Shown one piece after another: positions 18,193 to 27,346 of a stretch of 41,799 nt of DNA; within the stretch, counting starts at the first letter, position 1; every line of letters starts with the position of its first letter. A program made the translations under genes and the position numbers. The DNA is from Verrucomicrobiota bacterium. Lineage in GTDB: Bacteria > Verrucomicrobiota > Verrucomicrobiia > Chthoniobacterales > Chthoniobacteraceae. Below the pieces are notes generated by a model, which had not been told where the DNA came from, made no database searches, and was given only the letters and a program-made list of their open reading frames with translations. The DNA is taken from positions 1-41,799 of the forward strand of contig VFJQ01000017.1 of NCBI GenBank assembly GCA_009885995.1, given 5' to 3'.

Positions 18193-19872
18193 ATGAAATC
18201 CGCCCTCTGCCTGCTTCTCGCTGCCGCTGCGACGCTCCCCGCCGAAGAAATCCCGCCGGCTTCCGCGCTCGATCGCGCGACGGTCACCATTCCCTACGCG
18301 GAGCTTCGTTCGCTGTGGGAAACCGCTGAGCGCGCACGGACTGCCGCCACGCCCGCGAAGGCGCCAGTGCCCGCAGTCGTCCACTCGGCTGAGCTGAACT
18401 TGCGACTCACCGACGGCGACGGCGCGCTCGAGGCGGTGTTCGATTTCGAGGCGTTCGATGCGCGCAGGCAAGACGTGCGGCTGCTCGCGGGCGATGCGCG
18501 TCTCGGCAGTGCCGACGCCGGCGAACGCGCGATCATCTGGCAGGACGGCTATGCTCTGCTCACCGACAAACCCGGACGCGCTCGCGTCGTGCTGCAGCTC
18601 GCGACCGTCGGTTCGCGAGCGATCGCGGAAGCACGTGCGCTCAAGCTCTGGCTTCCCGCCGCCGCAGTGAAGCGCCTCACGATCACCGGCTATCCGCCGG
18701 GCCTCGAGCCGCGTGTGAACGACACGCCGCCTGCGACGCTCAAGGACGGCTCGGCCGCTTTCGCGCTGCCAGGCGCGGAAGGCGAAATCACGATCGCGTT
18801 CGCACCGCCGCAGACCGAGCCACCGCCGCCTATGCCGAGCGTCTGGCAGGCGCAGTCGCAAGTGCTCGCTCGCGCGGAAGACGGACGGCTTCGCGCCGTG
18901 GCGCACGTCTTTGCGCGAGCGGAAAACGGCTCCGGCCTCGGCATGACGCTCGCCCTCCCGCCGAACGCGACCACGATCGAAACGGCAGGCGACGATCTCG
19001 CATCGACGCACATCGAACGTGATCCGGACGGACGAAGACTCGTGCAGGTCGCGTGGAAAACGCGCGACGTGCTCGACCGCGGACTCACGCTCTCGTGGAC
19101 CTCGCCACAATCGCCGCTCGCTGAGCAGTGGCTCATCCATGCGCCGGTCGTGCCGGGCGCTGCTGAGGCGAAAAACTTCTTCGCCATCGTGCTGCCCGAG
19201 GGATCCGAGCTGCGCGGCGACGGACTGCACCCGGGCTTGGAGCGCGTGCCAGCGTGGATTCGCGCGGAGCTGCGCGGCACGGCGTTCAGCGTCGCCGAGG
19301 CCGGCGCTCAGCTCGCTGTGCAGCCGGTGCAGCTCCCGACCGTGGCGACCGCCGAAGCCGTGATCGTGAGCGCGAAAGCAGAGCTGCGCCTCGTCGCCGA
19401 CGGCTCCATGCAGACCGCCGCGTCGTGGCTGGTCCGTCACGCAGCGCCGCTGCCGTGGCGGCTGGAGCTGCCCGAGGGCGTTGAGATTCTCACCTGCACC
19501 GTGGGAGGGAAAGCCGCGCGCCCCGTGCAGCGAGAAGCCGGCGCGGTGGAGATCGCGCTGCCCGCGAGCGGCGGCGAGCCGACGCCGGTGGCGATCACTT
19601 ATGCCGCCAAGACCGAAGCGCTCGATCCCGTCTCGGGCAAGGTCGCACTCGCGATCCCGCGCACCGCGCTGTTCATCGAGCGACTCGATTGGTCCATCGC
19701 GCTGCCCGACGCCTTCGAGGTCACCGCGATCAATGGCAATGTGAGCGTCGCCGCGGGCGCGAAGCAAAACGCGGAGCGGGCCGAGCAACTCATCGCGCTG
19801 CGCAAGGAGCTGTGCCGCGGTGAGCGGCCCACCGTCGAACTCTTCTACCAGCGCCGCGGCATCGACCGCTGA
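18193..19872 (+). CDS. large exported beta-rich protein, function unknown, upstream of creD
   Basis: A 559-residue protein with a signal peptide (cleavage near LPA-EE, about residue 17). The mature part starts with an ATVTIPYAELRSLWE segment often found at the beginning of large exported beta-sandwich proteins in this lineage. It continues with many short strands, Pro-rich connectors (AFAPPQTEPPPPMPS) and no membrane helix. The C-terminus (IERLDWSIALPDAFEVTAI, then VELFYQRRG) suggests an integration into an envelope surface layer. It lies 47 bases before creD on the same strand. Its family is not recognised; co-regulation with the Cre module is inferred from position. Confidence 0.75.
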   Translation: MKSALCLLLAAAATLPAEEIPPASALDRATVTIPYAELRSLWETAERARTAATPAKAPVPAVVHSAELNLRLTDGDGALEAVFDFEAFDARRQDVRLLAGDARLGSADAGERAIIWQDGYALLTDKPGRARVVLQLATVGSRAIAEARALKLWLPAAAVKRLTITGYPPGLEPRVNDTPPATLKDGSAAFALPGAEGEITIAFAPPQTEPPPPMPSVWQAQSQVLARAEDGRLRAVAHVFARAENGSGLGMTLALPPNATTIETAGDDLASTHIERDPDGRRLVQVAWKTRDVLDRGLTLSWTSPQSPLAEQWLIHAPVVPGAAEAKNFFAIVLPEGSELRGDGLHPGLERVPAWIRAELRGTAFSVAEAGAQLAVQPVQLPTVATAEAVIVSAKAELRLVADGSMQTAASWLVRHAAPLPWRLELPEGVEILTCTVGGKAARPVQREAGAVEIALPASGGEPTPVAITYAAKTEALDPVSGKVALAIPRTALFIERLDWSIALPDAFEVTAINGNVSVAAGAKQNAERAEQLIALRKELCRGERPTVELFYQRRGIDR

Positions 19873-19919
19873 CGCGCCCAGCCTTTCTCCACCAAACCGC
19901 AAAACAACACACCACGAAC

Positions 19920-21107
19920 ATGACCATCAAACGTCTCATTGCCATCATCGCCATCGCCGGTTGCACCGCAGCTGCGTGGTTCCTCCTCGCCGGCACGCTG
20001 CAATTTCGCTCCGCCGCCACTGCCTCGCGACTCACACCCGAGATCGCTACGAACTGGGGCCCCGTGCTGCGCCAGGAGCCGCCCCGGCTTTACTACGAGT
20101 CGCCCGCGGAATCCGCCGCGCAGCGCGAGATCCAGCTCGAACGCAGCGACATCACGGTCGCGCTCGCCTTCGAGCCGAAAAACAAGGGCCTGCTGTGGTA
20201 TCGCGCGTTCACGGCGGACTTCGAGGCGACCTACCTCGTGCGCAATCCGACGCCGATCGCGCAGACCATCTACGTCGCGTTCAAGTTTCCTGCGGCCTCT
20301 GCGCGCTACGATCACTTCGCGCTCAGCTTCGGCGACCAGCCGACGGAGAAGGAGCCGGTCAACGGCGCGATCGTCGAGTCGCTGCTCATCCCCGCAAACG
20401 GCGAAGCGCCGCTGAAGATCACGTATCGCGCGACCGGCCTCGACTCGTGGACCTACGCGCTCGGCGGCGCGAAGCGCGTGAAGAACCTGCACCTCGCGAT
20501 GACGACGAACTTCCGCGACATTAACATCCCCGCCGGCGCGGAATCGCCGACCTCGCGCAAGCCGGCCGGCACCGGCATGGCGCTCGACTGGGACTACAGC
20601 GACGTGATCGGCGCGCACGCAATCGGCATGGATATGCCCGCTGTTGCCAACCCCGGCCCGCTCGCGAGCCGCATGACCTTCTTCGCGCCCGTGTCGCTCG
20701 TGTTCTTCTTCGCCGTGCTCGTGATCGCCGCGCTCACGCTGCGTGTGAATCTGCATCCGATGAACTACTTCTTCCTCGCGGCGGGCTGCTTCGCCTTCCA
20801 ACTCATCTTCGCGTATCTGGTCGATCTTGTGCCGCTACTGCCGTCCTTCCTCATCGCCGCCGCCGTGTCGTTGCTGCTCGTGAACGGCTACCTCTGGCGC
20901 GCGGCGGGCGCGGGTTTTGCGCGACTCTCCACGGCGGCGCAGTTCGCCTACATGGCGCTGTTTAGTTACAGCTTCTTCTTCGATGGGCTCACCGGCATCA
21001 CGATCACCGCGGGCGCGGTCATCACCCTCGCGATGCTCATGGCCTTCACGGCGCGCGTGGACTGGAGCAGCGTCTTCGAGGCGCGCCGCGCCGCAACGGC
21101 GGCTTGA
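19920..21107 (+). CDS. creD: CreD-like inner-membrane protein
   Basis: A 395-residue protein with an N-terminal membrane anchor (6-26), a periplasmic beta-rich domain (about 35-235) and a C-terminal block of about six membrane helices from residue 248 (FFAPVSLVFFFAVLVIAAL onwards). Both the arrangement and the C-terminal NYFFLAAGCFAFQLIFAYLVD stretch fit the CreD family, whose E. coli member of about 450 residues is induced by CreBC and affects envelope integrity and colicin tolerance. This copy is somewhat shorter in its periplasmic part. The response regulator and kinase follow at once, which strengthens the call. Confidence 0.82.
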   Translation: MTIKRLIAIIAIAGCTAAAWFLLAGTLQFRSAATASRLTPEIATNWGPVLRQEPPRLYYESPAESAAQREIQLERSDITVALAFEPKNKGLLWYRAFTADFEATYLVRNPTPIAQTIYVAFKFPAASARYDHFALSFGDQPTEKEPVNGAIVESLLIPANGEAPLKITYRATGLDSWTYALGGAKRVKNLHLAMTTNFRDINIPAGAESPTSRKPAGTGMALDWDYSDVIGAHAIGMDMPAVANPGPLASRMTFFAPVSLVFFFAVLVIAALTLRVNLHPMNYFFLAAGCFAFQLIFAYLVDLVPLLPSFLIAAAVSLLLVNGYLWRAAGAGFARLSTAAQFAYMALFSYSFFFDGLTGITITAGAVITLAMLMAFTARVDWSSVFEARRAATAA

Positions 21108-21139
21108 ACTCTGCCCGCCCGCGCACCCACGCTGCCGGC

Positions 21140-21829
21140 ATGAAGCCCCGCATCCTCGTCGTCGATGACGAACCGTCGATCCTCGACAACATCGTCTTCG
21201 CGCTGGAGACGGATGGCTTCTCGCCGTGCGGCGTGGGCACGGCGGAGCAGGCACGCCGCGCGATGGCTGCGGAAAAATTCGCGCTCGTCGTGCTCGACGT
21301 CGGCCTGCCGGACGCGAGCGGCTTCGAGCTGTGCAAGGAGATCCGCCGCGCGGCGGGCGTGCCGGTGATCTTTCTCACCGCGCGCGCGGGCGAGGTGGAC
21401 CGCGTGGTGGGGCTCGAGATCGGCGGCGACGACTACGTGGTGAAGCCCTTTAGTCCGCGCGAACTCGCCGCGCGCGTGAAGGCCGTGCTGCGCCGCTCAC
21501 AGCACGCGCCACCCGTGGCGGACGACGCAGCCGCCTCCGGCCCGTGGCGCGTGGATGCGGAGCACGCGCGCATTTTCTACCACGGTTGCGCGCTCACGCT
21601 CTCGGCGACGGAGTATCGCCTGCTGCGCGCGCTCATCGCGAAGCCGGGCCGCGTCTTTTCCCGCGCGCAGCTCATGGAAGCCGCGTGGGACGATCCCGGC
21701 GCGGCGCTCGAGCGCACCGTCGATGTCCACGTGAAAAGCCTCCGCGCGAAGCTGCGCGAGGCGCGGCCGGGCGACGATCCGATCGAGACGATGCGCGGCT
21801 TCGGCTACGCGCTGCGTGCCACCGCGTGA
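21140..21829 (+). CDS. creB: CreB-like OmpR-family response regulator
   Basis: A 229-residue two-domain DNA-binding regulator. The receiver has the acidic pair D9/D10, the phosphoacceptor D53 (VVLDVGLPD), T80 and K102 (VVKPFSPREL). The C-terminal winged helix carries LSATEYRLLRALIAKPGRVFSR-type recognition elements and ends RTVDVHVKSLRAKLRE, MRGFGYAL. The ATG at 21140 is chosen over an upstream TTG. Its stop overlaps the kinase GTG by 4 bases. Placement directly after creD argues for CreB rather than a generic OmpR-type regulator. Confidence 0.88.
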   Translation: MKPRILVVDDEPSILDNIVFALETDGFSPCGVGTAEQARRAMAAEKFALVVLDVGLPDASGFELCKEIRRAAGVPVIFLTARAGEVDRVVGLEIGGDDYVVKPFSPRELAARVKAVLRRSQHAPPVADDAAASGPWRVDAEHARIFYHGCALTLSATEYRLLRALIAKPGRVFSRAQLMEAAWDDPGAALERTVDVHVKSLRAKLREARPGDDPIETMRGFGYALRATA

Positions 21830-23283
21830 GCACGACCTCGCGCATCCTCGCGGGCTTTCTCGCCGTGCTCGCCGCAGCCCTGCTGATGCTGATGCCGAGG
21901 CTGCTCGGCCGCGTGGAGCGTCAGTGCCTCGAGGCGGCAGAGGAACCGATGGTCGATGCTGCGAACATCCTCGCCGCCGTCGTCGGCCAGCACGCTGACG
22001 CATCGGGCGCGCTCGATCTCTCGACGATCCGCCGCGCCATGGAGGACGCGCGGGCGCGGCGTTTCGAGGCGCTGATCTACGAGCACGTGAAGACGTCCGT
22101 CGACATGCACATGCTCGTCGCCGACCGCGCGGGCGTCGTGATCTTCGACTCGGATGGCGCGCGCGCCGAGGGGCAGGACTACCGCCGGATGCGCGAGGTG
22201 GCGCTCACGCTCACGGGTGCCTACGGGGCGCGCGCGACTCGCAGCGATCCGAATGACGAGCGCACCACGACGATGTTCGTCGCCGCGCCGGTGCGGCTTG
22301 CCGGAGAGATCGCGGGCGTGCTCAGCGTGTCGAAGCCGACGAGCGCGTTCTTCGACTTCATCGACGGAACGCGCGCGTGGATGGGCGGACTGTCGTTCTC
22401 GATGTTCGGTGTCGTCGCTGCGGGAGCCGCGGTGATCGTGTTCATGTTCTCGCGCCCGATCCGGCGGCTCACCGCCTACGCGCACGCCGTGACGCGTGGA
22501 GAGCGCATCGCCGCGCCGCACTTCGACGCGCCGGAGGCCGCGGCGCTCGCGCGCGCTTTCGAGGAGATGCGCGATACGCTCGAGGGGCGCGCCTACGTCG
22601 AGACCTACGTGCAGTCGCTCACCCATGAGATGAAAAGCCCGGTCGCGGCGATTCGCGGCGCTGCCGAGTTGCTACGAGAGGAAATGCCGCGCGAGCCGCG
22701 AGAGCGGTTTCTCGCGAACATCGAAGCCGAGGCGCGCCGGCTGCAATCGATCATCGACCGTCTGCTCGCGCTCGCGGCGATCGAGGCGCGCAAGACGCTG
22801 GATCACGCCGAGACAGTCGCGCTCGGCGAAGTCGCCGAGTCGGTGCGCCAGCAGCTCCAGGTCGCGGCCGAGGCTCGACTGCTCACGCTCCGAGTGGACT
22901 CGCCCGGCCACGCACTCGTGTCCGGCGAGCCGTTTCTCATCGAGATGGCGCTCGCGAACCTCGTGCAAAACGCGATCGACTTCTCCCCGCCCGGAACCGC
23001 CGTGACCATCCGCACCGCGCTCGCGCCCGGCGGCGCACACGCGGAACTCATCGTCGATGACACCGGCCCCGGCATCCCGAGCTACGCGCTGCCGCGAATC
23101 TTCGACCGCTTTTACTCCCTCCAGCGCCCGGCCACTGGCCGCAAAAGCTCGGGCCTCGGGCTTTGCTTCGTGCGCGAAGCGGCGCTGCTCCACGGCGGCG
23201 ACGCGGCGGTCGAGAATCGCGAAGGCGGCGGCGTCCGCGCGACGATCCGGCTGCCGCGGAGAACGGGAGACCGAACGATTTAA
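21826..23283 (+). CDS. creC: CreC-like sensor histidine kinase
   Basis: A 485-residue membrane kinase starting at a GTG that overlaps the creB stop. Two membrane helices (about 8-24 and 186-207) bracket a periplasmic sensor domain, followed by HAMP-like sequence and the phosphoacceptor H267 in SLTHEMKSPVAAIRG. The ATP-binding boxes are NLVQNAIDFSPPG (N), DDTGPGIP (G1), IFDRFYS (F) and GLGLCFV (G2). The length matches E. coli CreC (about 474). The stop overlaps the convergent marR-family stop by 4 bases. Confidence 0.88.
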   Translation: MSTTSRILAGFLAVLAAALLMLMPRLLGRVERQCLEAAEEPMVDAANILAAVVGQHADASGALDLSTIRRAMEDARARRFEALIYEHVKTSVDMHMLVADRAGVVIFDSDGARAEGQDYRRMREVALTLTGAYGARATRSDPNDERTTTMFVAAPVRLAGEIAGVLSVSKPTSAFFDFIDGTRAWMGGLSFSMFGVVAAGAAVIVFMFSRPIRRLTAYAHAVTRGERIAAPHFDAPEAAALARAFEEMRDTLEGRAYVETYVQSLTHEMKSPVAAIRGAAELLREEMPREPRERFLANIEAEARRLQSIIDRLLALAAIEARKTLDHAETVALGEVAESVRQQLQVAAEARLLTLRVDSPGHALVSGEPFLIEMALANLVQNAIDFSPPGTAVTIRTALAPGGAHAELIVDDTGPGIPSYALPRIFDRFYSLQRPATGRKSSGLGLCFVREAALLHGGDAAVENREGGGVRATIRLPRRTGDRTI

Positions 23284-23777
23284 CTCCGCTGCCGCTTCAC
23301 CGGTCGCTCGGTCGCCGAGGCGCAGGCGTCAGCGATGACTTGCAGCGCTTCGAGGAAGCCGTCGCGCTGCACCTCGGGCAGCGCGGTCAGGATGCTGTGC
23401 TGGAGTTCCGAGGCGGCCTTGCGCGCTTTTTCGAAAACCTTGCGCCCCTTCGGCAGCAGGCGCACCCGGAGCGCACGCTTGTCGCTCTCGTGCGGGCGGC
23501 GCTGGACGAAGCCCGCCTTCTCCATGCGCGCGAGCGTGGAGGTGATCGTATTCGGATCGCTCGCCATGAGGTCGGTGATCGCCCGCTGCGTGAGCCCCTG
23601 CGGGTCGCCCTCGCTGATCCAGCGCAGGATGGAAAACTGATCGGGCGTGATCTTCAGGTCCGCGACGCGCTGGCGGAAGGCCTGGTTCAGCCCATACCAC
23701 GCGCGTCGCAAGAGCACGGGCAGGCGCTTTGGATCGCGCTGCGGAGAGGTGCTGGTGAAGACGCTGGGATCAGGCAT
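23280..23777 (-). CDS. MarR-family transcriptional regulator
   Basis: A 165-residue winged-helix regulator. The DNA-binding core is ITPDQFSILRWI, LTQRAITDLMASDPNTITSTLARMEKAGFVQR and the wing RPHESDKRALRVRLLPKG. The C-terminal helices mediate dimerisation. The start at 23777 (MPDPS) avoids ten upstream residues without family similarity. It is last in the minus-strand run, 62 bases after the second ExbD-like gene. No ligand or target can be named. Confidence 0.88.
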   Translation of the reverse strand: MPDPSVFTSTSPQRDPKRLPVLLRRAWYGLNQAFRQRVADLKITPDQFSILRWISEGDPQGLTQRAITDLMASDPNTITSTLARMEKAGFVQRRPHESDKRALRVRLLPKGRKVFEKARKAASELQHSILTALPEVQRDGFLEALQVIADACASATERPVKRQRS

Positions 23778-23839
23778 TTGAGCCGGGCCTTCAACTACCA
23801 CGCACACGTATTAGTCGAGCTTCTTCTTTTCGAGCTCGA

Positions 23840-24991
23840 TCAATCGAGCGTCGTCTTCGGCGGCGCGATCGAGACCGCTCCGGGTGCGACCACGGGCACC
23901 ACAGGTGGAGGGGTGAAATCCACCGTGTATTCCGCTGGCATGGTGCGGACGAAGGCCGGACTGCCGTAGAGATCCCACCCGACCGGCACGCCCATCTGGT
24001 CCGCGATCTCACGGATGGCGAGGTAGGTCGGGATCGAGTCCTTATAGACGTGGAACCACACGACCGCCTGAGGGTCGATCTTGAACTTGCGCAGCAAGCT
24101 CTGGAAGACGGACACGAGATTCTTCGCCTGCTCGGCCGTCTCCCCGGCGCCCGGCGCGGGTGAGAGCTTCATGGGAATGCGCGGCGAATTCGGCGACGGC
24201 ACGACCTCCACTTTGATGTCGCGATTGCCCAGCCGCAGCCGCGCGAAATGGGCGGCGAGTTTCTTGGAATCGAACACGACCTTCCGCTGCGGGGAGAGGC
24301 GGCCCGACTTGTCGCGCTGCATGACCGGCTTGCCGTCCGCGCCTTTCACCGTCTCGCGGCTCAAGGCGATGCTGGCCTCGCTCCGCTTCAGTTCGCCTTC
24401 CACGAGCTTGGAGAACTCCTCGTCATTCGTGAAAACGACGCGCCCGCCAACGACGAGAAAATGCTGCACCTCCGCTTTCTCCGGCATCGGTCGCGGGTTC
24501 GGCAGTTTCACGATGGTCGCGGGCGGCGCCTGATAGACGGGCGTGGTGTCGAGTCGCGCCTTGAGCGCGTCGAGTTCGGCGAGGAGCTTGTCCACGCTCG
24601 CCTTCTTCGCCTCGCGCTCCTTCTTCCGCTCATCAATCTGCTTCGTGAGCTGATCGAGGTCCACGATCTTGATGTTCTGCTTCTCCTTGGAGACCTCCAT
24701 CGTCTTCAGCTCCTCGGTCGTCTTCGTGAGCGTCTGTTGCAGCTTCGCGGTCTCCTCTTCGACCTTCTTCGGGTCGTCCTTCGGCGTGGCGTCCTCCACC
24801 TCTTTCTTGAGCTTCGCGTGCTCCTCGATCGTGACGGGCGGAAGATCGGAGAGCACCTTGCGCACGGACTTCGCCAGCCCGATGCCGATCATCACGAGCA
24901 CGATGATGAGCACGCCGACGACGTTCGTCATCGTGTCCATCAAGGCCACAAAGGGCAGCTCTTCTTCATGAGGTTTGCCGCGGCGCGCCAT
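23840..24991 (-). CDS. ExbD/MotB-like stator protein with coiled coil (second of two)
   Basis: A 383-residue protein with a cytoplasmic basic/acidic start, one membrane helix (12-38) bearing D19 (PFVALMDTMTNVVGVL) at the position of the ion-carrying Asp of ExbD, TolR and MotB. A long coiled coil (about 50-148) leads to a periplasmic domain with GGRVVFTNDEEFSKL and PQAVVWFHVYKDSIPTYL. The C-terminal region is Pro-rich. It is far longer than ExbD (about 140) and has no OmpA-like peptidoglycan-binding domain. It starts 7 bases after the other stator gene and is probably translated with it. Confidence 0.8.
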   Translation of the reverse strand: MARRGKPHEEELPFVALMDTMTNVVGVLIIVLVMIGIGLAKSVRKVLSDLPPVTIEEHAKLKKEVEDATPKDDPKKVEEETAKLQQTLTKTTEELKTMEVSKEKQNIKIVDLDQLTKQIDERKKEREAKKASVDKLLAELDALKARLDTTPVYQAPPATIVKLPNPRPMPEKAEVQHFLVVGGRVVFTNDEEFSKLVEGELKRSEASIALSRETVKGADGKPVMQRDKSGRLSPQRKVVFDSKKLAAHFARLRLGNRDIKVEVVPSPNSPRIPMKLSPAPGAGETAEQAKNLVSVFQSLLRKFKIDPQAVVWFHVYKDSIPTYLAIREIADQMGVPVGWDLYGSPAFVRTMPAEYTVDFTPPPVVPVVAPGAVSIAPPKTTLD

Positions 24992-24998
24992 GGTGAAA

Positions 24999-25922
24999 TC
25001 AGGTCTTCGGCGGAGCCGGTGTCGCCTTCGGCGCGGCGGGTGCGGGCGTGGCCGGCTTGGCCTCGGGCGGAGGTGGGAGGGATCCGAGGAATTCGCTGAA
25101 CATCTTCAAGTCGATCTCACCCCGACCGGGGATCGGCAGCCTGCCGATCTGCTCCGGCTTGTAGCCATACGTGGCCTGCGCCCAGCCAGCGCCGAGATTG
25201 AAGGCGCCCATGCCGTCTTCGCGCAGCAGGAAGATGATCTTGCTCTGTGGCACGGCGAGCACGCCTTTGAGGAAGGCGTTGAACGCAGCGTCCGTGGCGA
25301 TCACGTCGGCCACGGCGCTCACGACCGTCCTGGTGTTCTCATTCCAGAAAACGGTCAGCTTTCCCGCAGAAGCATCGACGAAGAAAAGTTTCGTCCCCTT
25401 CGCGACGCCGGAGCCGCCGGGCTGCACGACGACCGCCGGACCTTTCACCTCGGGCGGCTTGCGTTTCTTGATCTCAGCCAGGAGCGCCGCGATCTCCTTT
25501 TTCAGCGGCGGTTCCTGCACGGCGAGGCCGTTGACCTCGACCATCAGGTTATCCAATTCCTTGAGCATGTTTTCGCTCAGCTCCTTGTTCCGCTCGCGGG
25601 CGGTGGTCGAGGTGTCGAGCAGCATGCGGAGCTTCGCGAACTCCTGTTCCTTTCCCGCGGTTTGTTCCCGCAGTTTTTCCAGCGCGGCCACCTTGTCCTT
25701 GAGCGCCTCGTTGATCTGCTCGTTCTCCTTTTGCACCTTGAGCAGCTTCAGGTGCTCCTGCGCCCGCTGGAGTTCCTCCGGCGTCCGGCCGTTGATCTTC
25801 TGTGTCTGCGCCACGACGAGCACGACGATGATCAGCACGAGCACGCCGATCAGCGAGCAAAGGATGTCCAGGAACGGGATCAGCATGATCTCGTCGTGGC
25901 GGCGGGGGTGTCGTTTGACCAT
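24999..25922 (-). CDS. ExbD/MotB-like stator protein with coiled coil (first of two)
   Basis: A 307-residue single-pass protein. The membrane helix (13-38) has D19 in IPFLDILCSLIGVLVLI, the expected ion-carrying residue. Residues about 45-150 form a coiled coil, with a periplasmic alpha/beta domain (165-270; VVQPGGSGVAKGTKLFFVD, IIFLLREDG) and a Pro/Ala tail. It is unequal to the 383-residue partner in the periplasmic domain, so the pair could form a heterodimeric stator. It lies 26 bases after the TolQ/ExbB-like gene. Confidence 0.8.
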   Translation of the reverse strand: MVKRHPRRHDEIMLIPFLDILCSLIGVLVLIIVVLVVAQTQKINGRTPEELQRAQEHLKLLKVQKENEQINEALKDKVAALEKLREQTAGKEQEFAKLRMLLDTSTTARERNKELSENMLKELDNLMVEVNGLAVQEPPLKKEIAALLAEIKKRKPPEVKGPAVVVQPGGSGVAKGTKLFFVDASAGKLTVFWNENTRTVVSAVADVIATDAAFNAFLKGVLAVPQSKIIFLLREDGMGAFNLGAGWAQATYGYKPEQIGRLPIPGRGEIDLKMFSEFLGSLPPPPEAKPATPAPAAPKATPAPPKT

Positions 25923-25948
25923 GGGATCGGTCGCTTCCGGCGGTCAGC

Positions 25949-27319
25949 TTAACCCCGGCTGAACCAGCCTTTCTTTTTCACCTGCTGCACGACGACCTGC
26001 TGCTCGCCGAGCTTTTCGAGCACCGTGTTCAATCCGCGCAAGCCCGACTCCAGCCCGCCGAGATACTGCGCCGTCAGTCGCATCGACTCGCTCAGGTTGC
26101 TTTCCACTTCGGTGCGCATCGTGGTCATGTTCTCCACGAAGTGCTGCGTGACGACCTGCTGATGTTCCTCGGTGCGGCGGTCGAGGTTGTCCGCGTATTC
26201 CATCATCCGCGCCGAGAGCGCGTTCAGGTCGGTGAGAAACTCCTGCTGCGCACTCGCGAGCGCCTTCACCACCGAATCCGCGACCGCGCCGATGTTGCCG
26301 CCGCCCGCGCCCACGCCGTCGTTCAAACGCGGGAGGAGCACCTCGTTGCAAAACGCGTCGATGTCGTTCAGCGCTTCCTCCTCATGCTTCGCGAGGGAGT
26401 TGAGCGGGAAGTTGAGGAACACCGCAAACACGAGGCCGAGCAGCGTCGCATCGAAAGCTGTGCCGAGGCCGCTGGTCACGTTGTTGATCGAGCCAACGAT
26501 CTTCCCGACATCCTCCACATTCGCGAAGCTCATGCCGCTGATCGCGTGCGAGAGACCGATGACGGTGCCGATGAAGCCGAGCAGCGGAATGGCCCACAGG
26601 AACGCGCGCAGCATGATGTAGCTGCCCATGATGCGCGAGCCGTCGATCGCCGACTGGCTGTTCATCATCGCGCTCACGTCGGTCACGTTCTGCCGCACTT
26701 CGAAGAACTCGAGCGCCTTGCGGATGCGGTTCACCATGAGGCTGTCGCGGAGCTGAATCGGCAGGCGGTAGAGGTTGTTGATGAAGAGATCGACGTTCAT
26801 CGCGTTGATCTCCTTGCCCATCTCCATCGGGAGCACGTCGAGCATCAACGCCTCGCGCTGGTGCTTGAGCTTCTGCCACTTGAGGTAGCAGATCGCGATG
26901 GCCCAGCAGAAGAAGAGCGTGTTCGCGAAGCTGACCGTGAAGTGTTTGTAGAACAGGTTCGCGAGGACTTCCCCGGTGGAATAATCCCCCGACGGTTTGT
27001 CGGGCGCGGCCTGGAAGAAATAGATGATCGCGAACCAAACGAGTGTGAAGCCCAGGCCGATGCCGAAGCTGATGCGCGCATTGGGATTGGTCGGGTCCTC
27101 TTCCTTCCATGCCTTGCGTTGCTGCGGCTGCCCGCTGGGATTGAGCCGGCCGGGGCTGGTGGCGCGCGGCTGCTTCGGACCCGGAGCGGGCTGTTGTTCC
27201 GCACCCATGTCCGCAGGGATCTGGATCTTGGTATTGCAGCCGGGGCACTTGACGACTTGGCCGGCCATCGAGGGCTCGACCATCAAGTGCATGTCGCAGG
27301 AGGGGCAGTTGAATTTCAT
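25949..27319 (-). CDS. zinc-ribbon MotA/TolQ/ExbB-type ion channel protein
   Basis: A 456-residue membrane protein that should form the channel partner of the two ExbD-like proteins. Residues 1-32 are a zinc ribbon with C5, C8, C25 and C28. A disordered Pro/Gln linker follows (38-72), then two membrane helices (83-102 and 129-147). The MotA/TolQ/ExbB core spans 240-310, with PLLGFIGTVIGLSHAI and SGLGTAFDATLLGLVFAVFLNFP. The tail (315-445) is a long helical, probably coiled-coil region. The N-terminal ribbon and long tail distinguish it from ordinary ExbB and TolQ (about 230-240). It starts 27 bases after the stop of the secreted S16-like gene. Confidence 0.87.
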   Translation of the reverse strand: MKFNCPSCDMHLMVEPSMAGQVVKCPGCNTKIQIPADMGAEQQPAPGPKQPRATSPGRLNPSGQPQQRKAWKEEDPTNPNARISFGIGLGFTLVWFAIIYFFQAAPDKPSGDYSTGEVLANLFYKHFTVSFANTLFFCWAIAICYLKWQKLKHQREALMLDVLPMEMGKEINAMNVDLFINNLYRLPIQLRDSLMVNRIRKALEFFEVRQNVTDVSAMMNSQSAIDGSRIMGSYIMLRAFLWAIPLLGFIGTVIGLSHAISGMSFANVEDVGKIVGSINNVTSGLGTAFDATLLGLVFAVFLNFPLNSLAKHEEEALNDIDAFCNEVLLPRLNDGVGAGGGNIGAVADSVVKALASAQQEFLTDLNALSARMMEYADNLDRRTEEHQQVVTQHFVENMTTMRTEVESNLSESMRLTAQYLGGLESGLRGLNTVLEKLGEQQVVVQQVKKKGWFSRG

Positions 27320-27346
27320 CTGGGTGGTTTCTTGGCTGATTCGTTT

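Noticed and set aside
18145..19902. 585-codon open frame on the minus strand
   Set aside because: It mirrors the exported protein at 18193 and lacks any signal, motif or sensible hydrophobic pattern.
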